From Lachnoclostridium sp. UBA7482 (GTDB lineage: Bacteria > Bacillota > Clostridia > Lachnospirales > Lachnospiraceae), in contig DLOO01000065.1 of NCBI GenBank assembly GCA_002479645.1, positions 12,870-19,618 on the forward strand: a DNA stretch of 6,749 nucleotides, written 5' to 3'. Below, one piece after another: positions 1 through 5,309 of this stretch. The stretch's first letter is position 1; each line of letters opens with the position of its first letter. A program made the position numbers and the translations under genes. The notes under the pieces are model-generated. The model made no database searches, was not told the origin of the DNA, and saw only the letters and a program-made list of their open reading frames with translations.

Positions 1-22
1 AATTTACCGCTTACCTTCTGCC
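1..22. repeat. Left arm of a 22-bp perfect inverted repeat at the window edge
   Basis: Bases 1-22 (beginning AATTTACCGC and ending CTTCTGCC) are the exact reverse complement of bases 284-305. The match stops at base 23, where the paired position 283 no longer complements. The arms are 261 bases apart. This arm overlaps the first codons of the truncated flavoprotein. Its position on the very first base suggests a contig-end artefact, although a real inverted repeat extending left of the window cannot be excluded. Confidence 0.95.
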
Positions 23-295
23 CGCCGGTTGCAGAAGCTTGTCAGGCTATGCACCGCTATGGAGATTGAGGTTACGGGAAACAGGGGGTTTTCCAAAGCC
101 CAGGTTACGGCGGGCGGTATTGCGGTTTCGGAGGTTTCGCCCGAAACCATGGAGTCCCGGCTTGTCCCGAACCTTTATATGACGGGGGAAATGCTTGACA
201 TCGACGGTACCTGCGGAGGGTATAATCTGCAATGGGCATGGTCGACCGGAATCGTTGCCGGACAGGCGGCTGCAGCGAAATTCGGCAGAAGGTAA
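2..295 (+). CDS. NAD(P)/FAD-dependent oxidoreductase, HI0933/YhiN (BaiN-like) family, C-terminal fragment
   Basis: This is the 3' end of a gene that begins left of the window. The frame is open from base 2 and gives 97 residues before a TAA at 293-295. The visible part matches the C-terminal FAD-binding end of the HI0933/YhiN flavoproteins (COG2081): KAQVTAGG at fragment residues 32-39, GEMLDIDG at 62-69 and GGYNLQWAW at 72-80. These are the family's conserved end motifs, which close over the flavin. Members are cytosolic flavoproteins of mostly unknown substrate. BaiN of bile-acid-converting clostridia belongs to the same family, but nothing here shows that activity. An internal TTG at 29 could serve as a start but would give a protein lacking the Rossmann N-terminus, so truncation by the window edge is the better reading. 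The first seven codons lie inside the left arm of a 22-bp inverted repeat and may not be genuine sequence. A second flavoprotein gene starts 25 bases downstream. Confidence 0.88.
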   Translation: MYRLPSARRLQKLVRLCTAMEIEVTGNRGFSKAQVTAGGIAVSEVSPETMESRLVPNLYMTGEMLDIDGTCGGYNLQWAWSTGIVAGQAAAAKFGRR

Positions 296-305
296 GCGGT
301 AAATT
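284..305. repeat. Right arm of a 22-bp perfect inverted repeat
   Basis: This arm begins GGCAGAAGG and ends GGTAAATT, and it is the perfect reverse complement of bases 1-22. It contains the last codons and the TAA stop (293-295) of the first gene. It ends just before the AAAGGA ribosome-binding site (306-311) of the next gene. A 22-base exact match is far beyond chance in a window this size. No T-run or tight loop is present, so it is not a terminator hairpin. Confidence 0.95.
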
Positions 306-320
306 AAAGGATAGAGCAAG

Positions 321-1919
321 ATGATATTATTGCAACAGGTGAAAATGCCGGTGAAACACACAAAGCAGGATTTGGCGCAGAAGGTGTGCAGGGCATTACA
401 TATTTCATCAAAGGAATTGGTCAATTTATATATTCGCAAACGTTCGCTGGACGCACGCAAAAAGGATGCGATTTTCTATTCCTATGTGGTTGCGGCAGAG
501 GTTGCGAACGAAGAGAGTCTGCTTCGCAAACTTCCGAAGGACAAATTCGCCAGGGAGGAACGAAAGCGGTACCGCTGGAAGGTGACCGGAGAGCAGGAGT
601 TACTTCATCGCCCGGTGATTATCGGAACCGGACCTGCGGGGCTTTTTTGCGGATACCATCTGGCTCTTGCCGGATTTCGTCCGCTTCTTTTGGAGCGCGG
701 AAAGCCCGTTTGGGAACGCGTAAAGGATGTGGAGAATTTTTTTGCCGGCGGTAAACTGCAGCCCGAGTCCAATGTTCAGTTCGGGGAAGGCGGTGCCGGT
801 ACTTTTTCGGATGGGAAACTGAATACCCTGGTTAAGGATAAGGATGGGAAGGGCGCTTACATTATGGAACTTTTTGTCCGGATGGGAGCGCCGGAAGAAA
901 TCTGTTATATCAACAAGCCGCATATCGGGACAGACCGTTTGCGCGAGGTTGTCGCCAATCTGCGGAAGGAGATTCTTGCACTTGGCGGAGAATTCCGCTT
1001 TGAAAGCAGGATGACCGACGTGATGATACAGGACGGAAAAATCGTCGGTATCGAAGTCAACGGAGACGAGACGATTCCCTGTGAGACCCTGGTGCTTGCC
1101 ATCGGTCACAGCGCGCGCGATACGTTTGAGCTGTTACGGAAGCGGCAGGTACCGATGGAGCAGAAGGCATTTGCCGTCGGCGTGCGAATCCAGCACAAGA
1201 GAGAATGGGTAAATCAGTGTCAGTATAAGGATTTTGCCGGGGATTTGCCGACAGCGGATTACAAACTGACCTATACCTGTAAGGATGGACGCGGTGTATA
1301 CTCCTTCTGTATGTGTCCCGGCGGTTATGTGGTAAATGCATCCTCCGAGGAAGGACGTCTCTGCATCAACGGAATGAGTAATTACGACCGAATGGCAGAG
1401 AATTCAAACAGCGCGCTTGTCGTTACGCTTACGCCGGAGGAATACCGTACCGAAGAGACGTGTGCGGACCCGCTTGCGGGCATGTATTATCAGCGGAAGA
1501 TGGAAGAGGCAGCTTATCAGGTAGGGAATGGGAAGGTTCCGACGCAGACCTATGCCGACTTCTGTAAAAATCGCAGGACAGAGCAGTTCGGGGAGATTCA
1601 GCCGTGCAATAAAGGAGAGGTAACCACAGCGAATCTGTGCGAATTCCTACCGGAAACGATGGTTCGGGATTTGCAGGAGGCAATGACGGACTTTGACCGG
1701 AAGATGCCGGGGTATGCCAATCCCGACGCGCTTCTTTCGGCAGTTGAGGCCAGAACCTCTTCGCCGGTGCGAATCGTGCGTGACGAAACGCTGCAGAGCG
1801 GCATTGCAGGTCTTTATCCCTGCGGAGAAGGCGCCGGATACGCGGGAGGCATTACTTCTGCGGCGATGGACGGATTGCGCGTATTTGAGGCGATTATAAG
1901 CAAATACAAGGCAAATTAG
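321..1919 (+). CDS. FAD-dependent dehydrogenase, COG2509 family
   Basis: The gene encodes a 532-residue cytosolic flavoprotein of the large, poorly characterised FAD-dependent dehydrogenase family (COG2509), and its length fits the family. After an N-terminal domain of about 95 residues with a lysine/arginine-rich stretch (RKRSLDARKKD) comes the dinucleotide-binding loop IGTGPAG at about 101-107. The family signature QFGEGGAGTFSDGKLNT follows at 153-169. Near the end CGEGAGYAGGI (501-511) is followed by TSAAMDG (512-518), the C-terminal FAD contact. The start at 321 is chosen because MILLQQVKMPVKHT resembles the usual family N-terminus and AAAGGA lies 9 bases upstream; an ATG at 345 is a less likely alternative. 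The substrate is unknown. It starts 25 bases after the HI0933-type flavoprotein, so the two may be co-transcribed, but their motifs place them in different families and they are not a simple duplication. proB begins 37 bases downstream. Confidence 0.92.
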   Translation: MILLQQVKMPVKHTKQDLAQKVCRALHISSKELVNLYIRKRSLDARKKDAIFYSYVVAAEVANEESLLRKLPKDKFAREERKRYRWKVTGEQELLHRPVIIGTGPAGLFCGYHLALAGFRPLLLERGKPVWERVKDVENFFAGGKLQPESNVQFGEGGAGTFSDGKLNTLVKDKDGKGAYIMELFVRMGAPEEICYINKPHIGTDRLREVVANLRKEILALGGEFRFESRMTDVMIQDGKIVGIEVNGDETIPCETLVLAIGHSARDTFELLRKRQVPMEQKAFAVGVRIQHKREWVNQCQYKDFAGDLPTADYKLTYTCKDGRGVYSFCMCPGGYVVNASSEEGRLCINGMSNYDRMAENSNSALVVTLTPEEYRTEETCADPLAGMYYQRKMEEAAYQVGNGKVPTQTYADFCKNRRTEQFGEIQPCNKGEVTTANLCEFLPETMVRDLQEAMTDFDRKMPGYANPDALLSAVEARTSSPVRIVRDETLQSGIAGLYPCGEGAGYAGGITSAAMDGLRVFEAIISKYKAN

Positions 1920-1946
1920 CAGGTTACAATCAAAATTACGATAAAT

Positions 1947-1951
1947 GAGGG
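1947..1951 (+). promoter_or_regulatory. Ribosome binding site that sets the proB start
   Basis: GAGGG lies 5 bases before the ATG at 1957. It overlaps an earlier in-frame ATG at 1945, which has no purine-rich site upstream of it. This favours 1957 as the true start of proB. Confidence 0.7.
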
Positions 1952-1956
1952 TTATT

Positions 1957-2799
1957 ATGGACAGAAAAGAACGTATGCAAGATAAGAAGCGCATTGTAGT
2001 CAAAATCGGATCTTCCTCACTGACGCATGCGGAAACCGGAGAACTGAATCTGGAGAAGCTGGAGCGACTTGTCAGGGTGCTGACGGACTGGAGCAATCAG
2101 GGGAAGGATGTGGTACTGGTATCCTCCGGTGCGATTGCCGTGGGTCGTACTACGATGAAGATTCCCGGCAGACCGAAGGAAAAGTCCGTAAAGCAGGCTT
2201 GTGCCGCAATCGGGCAGACCCGCCTGATGATGGTATACCAGAGATTATTTGCCGAGTATAACAAGGTTCCGGCACAGATTCTCATGACGAAGCTTACCAT
2301 GGTAAACGACGAGAACCGTCACAACGCGAGAGCAACCTTCGGCGAACTGTTGAAAATGGGTGTTATCCCGATTGTAAACGAAAACGATACGGTAGTTACC
2401 GACGAGATTGAGTTTGGGGATAACGATACTCTGTCTGCAATTGTTGCGGCACTGATTCAGGCGGATCTTCTGATTCTTCTGTCTGATATTGACGGACTTT
2501 ATACCGATGATCCGAGAACCAGTCCGGATGCGGTTTTGGTTCCTGAGGTTGAGTATATCACCGAGGAACTCGAGGCAATGGCAAAGGGAGCCGGTTCGGA
2601 CGTCGGCACCGGCGGTATGTCCACAAAGATTTCCGCAGCCAAGATTGCCAACGATGCAGGAACCGACATGGTAATTGCCAACGGGGACCGCATCGAAGAC
2701 CTTCGCAGGATTCTTGCAGGGGAGCAGATCGGAACGATGTTCTGCGCGCACAAGAATGAAAATTTCCATATGATTGATTACCTGACGAAACGTTCGTAA
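1957..2799 (+). CDS. proB: Glutamate 5-kinase, short form without PUA domain
   Basis: ProB phosphorylates L-glutamate with ATP to gamma-glutamyl phosphate, the first committed step of proline synthesis, in the cytosol. The product is a complete amino-acid-kinase fold of 280 residues. The nucleotide-binding KIGSSS is at 16-21 and SSGAIAVG at 56-63. NEND at 141-144 and FGDNDTLSA at 153-161 form the glutamate/phosphate site, LLSDIDGLYT follows, and GTGGMSTK at 217-224 is the late nucleotide-binding loop. It ends without the C-terminal PUA domain found in E. coli-type ProB (about 367 residues); short forms are known in Gram-positive bacteria. An upstream in-frame ATG at 1945 would add four residues but lacks a ribosome binding site. 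The usual partner proA is not next to it: a DUF896 gene follows after 63 bases. Feedback inhibition by proline is known for the family but cannot be judged from this sequence. Confidence 0.95.
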   Translation: MDRKERMQDKKRIVVKIGSSSLTHAETGELNLEKLERLVRVLTDWSNQGKDVVLVSSGAIAVGRTTMKIPGRPKEKSVKQACAAIGQTRLMMVYQRLFAEYNKVPAQILMTKLTMVNDENRHNARATFGELLKMGVIPIVNENDTVVTDEIEFGDNDTLSAIVAALIQADLLILLSDIDGLYTDDPRTSPDAVLVPEVEYITEELEAMAKGAGSDVGTGGMSTKISAAKIANDAGTDMVIANGDRIEDLRRILAGEQIGTMFCAHKNENFHMIDYLTKRS

Positions 2800-2862
2800 T
2801 CAGCATTTGTCTGTTGTACAGGATCGTCTTTTGACGAAATAATCCAAAATCGAGGAAAGAAA

Positions 2863-3096
2863 ATGAATAACGATAAGATTGCTCGCATCAATGCCTTATA
2901 TCATAAGTCGCAGGGCGTCGGACTGACTCCGGAGGAAAAGGAAGAGCAGACGGCGCTCAGAAAAGAATATATTGCGTCGATTCGCAAAAATCTGCGCGGA
3001 ACGCTCAATAATATTTCGCTGGTAAACGAGGACGGAAGCATTACGGACCTCGGTGAAAAATACGGCAGAAAAGACGAACAGGAAAGAAAACAGTAA
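2863..3096 (+). CDS. YnzC/DUF896 family small protein
   Basis: The gene encodes a 77-residue, highly charged cytosolic protein that matches the YnzC/DUF896 family of Bacillota in length and pattern. The N-terminus KIARINALYHKSQ is followed by the helix-turn LTPEEKEEQTALRKEYI, and then the conserved stretch of small and basic residues before NNISLVNEDG. From memory, B. subtilis YnzC has the same arrangement of two N-terminal helices followed by a flexible tail; its biochemical role is not established. In B. subtilis ynzC lies in the LexA-controlled yneA-yneB-ynzC locus. Here the context is different, between proB and the folate cyclo-ligase gene, and I see no LexA-like site upstream. The start is supported by GAGG at 2852-2855, 7 bases before the ATG. 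The C-terminal KYGRKDEQERKQ tail is probably disordered. There are no membrane segments or signal peptide. The next gene starts 21 bases downstream, so the two are probably co-transcribed. Confidence 0.88.
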   Translation: MNNDKIARINALYHKSQGVGLTPEEKEEQTALRKEYIASIRKNLRGTLNNISLVNEDGSITDLGEKYGRKDEQERKQ

Positions 3097-3104
3097 CGAC
3101 AAAA

Positions 3105-3110
3105 GAGGAA
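3105..3110 (+). promoter_or_regulatory. Ribosome binding site that sets the folate cyclo-ligase start
   Basis: GAGGAA lies 7 bases before the ATG at 3118. An in-frame TTG at 3112 sits only 1 base after it, too close to be used, so the ATG is preferred. Confidence 0.7.
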
Positions 3111-3117
3111 ATTGAGA

Positions 3118-3705
3118 ATGGATAAAGCAGAATTGCGTAAGCATATGCGGAAAGTACGCGGAAGCCTGACGGTTTCACGGATTCTTTATTACAGCAGTCG
3201 TATTCATGAGGCTTTGTTAAAAGAGCCGGTCTATCAGGAGGCAGATGTTATTCTTGCCTACATGTCCTTTGGATCGGAGGTGGATACGCGCTTTTTGATT
3301 GAACATGCGCTGGAGCACGGCAAAAAGGTTGCGATTCCGAAGTGCCGGGAAGACAGTCGGATGGATTTTTATTACATCACCGGAAGGGATCAGGTCGTTC
3401 CGGGGAAATACGGTATCATGGAGCCTGCGACAACGGAAATGGTCCGTCCGGATGACGGACAGAAATACCTGTGCCTGATGCCGGGAGTCGCTTTTAACGG
3501 GCGATGCAGCCGTCTGGGTTACGGCGGCGGTTATTATGACCGCTTTCTGTCGGCAAATCCTGAGGTTTCTCGGGTAATGCTTGCATACGAGCTGCAGAAA
3601 ACCGATGAGGATTTCGGCGACGTGTACGATATTCCGGCAGATTTGATTTTTACGGAAGTGAATCGATATGTAAGAGAAGGCTCTGCATTTGAGGATGGGG
3701 AATAA
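3118..3705 (+). CDS. 5-formyltetrahydrofolate cyclo-ligase (methenyl-THF synthetase)
   Basis: The enzyme uses ATP to convert 5-formyltetrahydrofolate to 5,10-methenyltetrahydrofolate. This returns the storage or side-product folate to the one-carbon pool and relieves inhibition of folate enzymes, in the cytosol. The 195-residue length is normal for the family. The N-terminal basic helix KAELRKHMRKVRG contains the lysine/arginine residues that contact ATP phosphate. AYMSFGSEVDT and KKVAIPKC form the folate-side strands, KYGIMEP is a family motif, and LMPGVAFNGRCSRLGYGGGYYDRFL contains the diagnostic GYGGGYYDR at 134-142, which forms the ATP/Mg loop. The YgfA-type fold is intact, with no missing motif. 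The gene sits 21 bases after the DUF896 gene and 18 bases before miaB, so translation within one mRNA is likely. Names used for such genes include fau, ygfA and yqgN; none can be chosen from sequence alone. Confidence 0.95.
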   Translation: MDKAELRKHMRKVRGSLTVSRILYYSSRIHEALLKEPVYQEADVILAYMSFGSEVDTRFLIEHALEHGKKVAIPKCREDSRMDFYYITGRDQVVPGKYGIMEPATTEMVRPDDGQKYLCLMPGVAFNGRCSRLGYGGGYYDRFLSANPEVSRVMLAYELQKTDEDFGDVYDIPADLIFTEVNRYVREGSAFEDGE

Positions 3706-3723
3706 CGGCAGGAGGAATACCCG

Positions 3724-5169
3724 ATGGGATTGGAAAAAACAGAAAATCGTTTTGCGGATTTGGCAGGATGTGTTCCGGTTCGGGAGCCGCAGCGGCAGTT
3801 TTATTTTATGGAGGAGATGAAAAAGCTTGTTGCCGAGCAGGAAAAAGAGCTTGGACGAAAGCTTACCATGCATGTGGCAACCTTTGGCTGTCAGATGAAC
3901 GCGAAGGACTCCGAAAAGCTGTGCGGCATTTTGGAATATATCGGTTATCAGGAGACCGAATCGGAGGATGCGGATTTTGTTCTCTATAACACCTGTACGG
4001 TTCGGGAAAATGCCAATACGCGCGTGTATGGCCGCGTGGGATATCTCGGCGCCTGCAAAAAGAAAAAGCCATCGATGCGTATTGCGCTTTGCGGCTGTAT
4101 GATGCAGGAAAGCCATGTGGTTGAAAAGATTCGGAAAAGTTACCGTTTTGTCGATATTATTTTCGGAACGCATAATATTTACCGGCTTGCGGAACTGATG
4201 TATGAGCGGGAGCAGACCGGCAAGACGGTGGTAAGTATCCTGCAGGAGGCAGAGCAGATTGTGGAGGATTTGCCTGCGGTACAAAAGTATGCATTTAAGG
4301 CCGGAGTGAATATTATGTACGGCTGCAATAACTTTTGCAGTTATTGTATCGTTCCGCATGTGCGGGGACGCGAGCGTTCCCGTGAGGTTTGTGAAATTGT
4401 TAAGGAATGTGCCGATTTGGCTGCGCACGGAGTAAAGGAAGTGATGCTTCTCGGTCAGAATGTGAATTCCTACGGTAAGAATCTTGAACATCCGGTATCT
4501 TTTGCAGAACTGCTGCGGGAGGTAGCCCGGGTGGAGGGACTGGAACGTATTCGCTTTATGACGCCGCACCCGAAGGATCTTTCGGATGAGCTGATTGCGG
4601 AAATTGCCGCAAATCCGAAGATTTGTAAGCATGTGCATTTGCCGCTTCAATCCGGAAGCACGGAGATTCTCAGGAAAATGAACCGCAGATATACAAAGGA
4701 GCAGTATCTTGATTTGGTGGCACGCATTCGGAAGGCAATTCCGGGTGTTGCCGTTACAACGGATATCATTGTCGGATTCCCCGGGGAGACCGAAGAGGAT
4801 TTTGCAGAAACACTGGATGTGGTAGAAAAGGCGGAGTACATCAGCGCTTATACGTTTATTTATTCCAAGCGTACGGGAACTCCCGCCGCTGCAATGGACA
4901 ATCAGGTGCCGGAGGAGGTTGCAAACGAACGCTTCCAGAGACTGTTAAAGGTAGTCGGCAGAGTGGCTTCCGCGCAGGCAGAGAAGGCAGCCGGAACAGT
5001 GGCAACGGTGCTTGTTGAGGAGAAAAATCCGGAAAGCGGACTTCTTACCGGTCGCATGGAGAACAACATGCTGGTACATTTCCCGGGAGAGGAAGCATTG
5101 ATTGGTACATTGGTACCGGTTTGCCTGAAAGAATGCAAGGGATTTTATTATTTCGGAGAAATTGTTTGA
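3724..5169 (+). CDS. miaB: tRNA-2-methylthio-N6-dimethylallyladenosine synthase
   Basis: MiaB is a radical SAM enzyme that adds a methylthio group to N6-isopentenyladenosine-37 of tRNAs reading UNN codons, using two [4Fe-4S] clusters. The product has 481 residues. An N-terminal extension of about 45 residues, common in clostridial MiaB, precedes the UPF0004 domain. That domain's cluster cysteines are C56 (TFGCQMN), C91 (NTCTVRENA) and C125 (CGCMMQE). The radical SAM motif is C201-x3-C205-x2-C208 (GCNNFCSYC), followed by IVPHVRGRERSR. HLPLQSGS, MNRRYT and TDIIVGFPGET are typical of the methylthiotransferase core. A C-terminal TRAM domain, about residues 415-481, binds tRNA. Those landmarks and the VRENA context favour MiaB over RimO or MtaB. 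The start at 3724 is backed by AGGAGG at 3710-3715, 8 bases upstream. The prenyl substrate is made by MiaA, whose gene is not in the window. The next gene, rny, has its own promoter. Confidence 0.96.
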   Translation: MGLEKTENRFADLAGCVPVREPQRQFYFMEEMKKLVAEQEKELGRKLTMHVATFGCQMNAKDSEKLCGILEYIGYQETESEDADFVLYNTCTVRENANTRVYGRVGYLGACKKKKPSMRIALCGCMMQESHVVEKIRKSYRFVDIIFGTHNIYRLAELMYEREQTGKTVVSILQEAEQIVEDLPAVQKYAFKAGVNIMYGCNNFCSYCIVPHVRGRERSREVCEIVKECADLAAHGVKEVMLLGQNVNSYGKNLEHPVSFAELLREVARVEGLERIRFMTPHPKDLSDELIAEIAANPKICKHVHLPLQSGSTEILRKMNRRYTKEQYLDLVARIRKAIPGVAVTTDIIVGFPGETEEDFAETLDVVEKAEYISAYTFIYSKRTGTPAAAMDNQVPEEVANERFQRLLKVVGRVASAQAEKAAGTVATVLVEEKNPESGLLTGRMENNMLVHFPGEEALIGTLVPVCLKECKGFYYFGEIV

Positions 5170-5177
5170 AAATCAGG

Positions 5178-5206
5178 AAAAATTTGGAAAAAATCCAATA
5201 TTTTTT
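5178..5206 (+). terminator. Possible weak rho-independent terminator after miaB
   Basis: A 5-bp stem, TTGGA (5184-5188) with TCCAA (5194-5198), encloses an A5 loop. It is flanked by an A-run on the left and T6 (5201-5206) on the right, which can pair to lengthen the stem across a small internal loop. Its place, 8 bases or more after the miaB stop and before a strong promoter, fits a terminator. The stem is short and AT-rich, so termination may be partial. Confidence 0.4.
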
Positions 5207-5241
5207 GTAGAATTGGTATTGAGCACTTGACTTTTCTACAA
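5205..5241. repeat. 8-bp inverted repeat overlapping the rny promoter
   Basis: TTGTAGAA (5205-5212) and TTCTACAA (5234-5241) are perfect inverted copies separated by 21 bases. The right copy lies in the spacer just after the -35 hexamer and the left copy is upstream of it, about three helical turns away centre to centre. That arrangement could suit a dimeric regulator. Both copies, read as TTGTAGAA, resemble a Spo0A box (core TGTCGAA) with one mismatch. This is a suggestion only; AT-rich sequence produces short repeats by chance. Confidence 0.4.
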
Positions 5242-5255
5242 CTGTCCATTATAAT
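5227..5255 (+). promoter_or_regulatory. Sigma-A type promoter for rny
   Basis: The -35 box TTGACT (5227-5232) is separated by exactly 17 bases from a perfect -10 box TATAAT (5250-5255). Transcription would begin near 5261-5263, giving a leader of about 48 bases before the rny start. Five of six -35 bases and all six -10 bases match consensus, so it should be a strong vegetative promoter. It makes rny at least partly independent of the upstream genes. Confidence 0.87.
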
Positions 5256-5296
5256 CTAAATGTTGATTTTTCGCATTTTGAAAATTTAATATAGTT

Positions 5297-5301
5297 GGAG
5301 G
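5297..5301 (+). promoter_or_regulatory. Strong ribosome binding site of rny
   Basis: GGAGG lies 8 bases before the ATG at 5310. It fixes this start ahead of any later codon and implies efficient translation. Confidence 0.85.
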
Positions 5302-5309
5302 TGCTCTTA

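Noticed and set aside
1..305. The 22-bp inverted repeat as the end of an insertion sequence
   Set aside because: The DNA between the arms encodes a continuous flavoprotein C-terminus and no transposase, and no target duplication is visible beside the arms. A mobile element is not supported.
2775..2802. A 7-bp inverted repeat, TGATTAC/GTAATCA, spanning the proB stop codon
   Set aside because: Considered as a terminator, but no T-run follows it and a smaller nested hairpin (ACGAA/TTCGT) competes. The spacing to the next gene also fits one transcription unit.
2814..2843. A possible promoter before the DUF896 gene (TTGTAC, 18 bases, AATAAT)
   Set aside because: The -35 matches only three of six consensus bases and the spacing is 18. 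In an AT-rich gap this is expected by chance, so no promoter is called.
3217..4650. A 477-codon open frame on the minus strand, antisense to the folate cyclo-ligase and miaB genes
   Set aside because: It spans two well-supported + strand genes and the gap between them. Its protein shows no recognisable motif, while the sense products carry complete family signatures. It is most likely a by-product of the codon use of the + strand genes.
5266..5286. A short AT hairpin in the rny leader (TTTTC with GAAAA), considered as a regulatory leader structure
   Set aside because: It has only five pairs, mostly A-T, with a 7-base loop, and it does not cover the GGAGG ribosome binding site. It is too weak to claim a riboswitch or attenuator.
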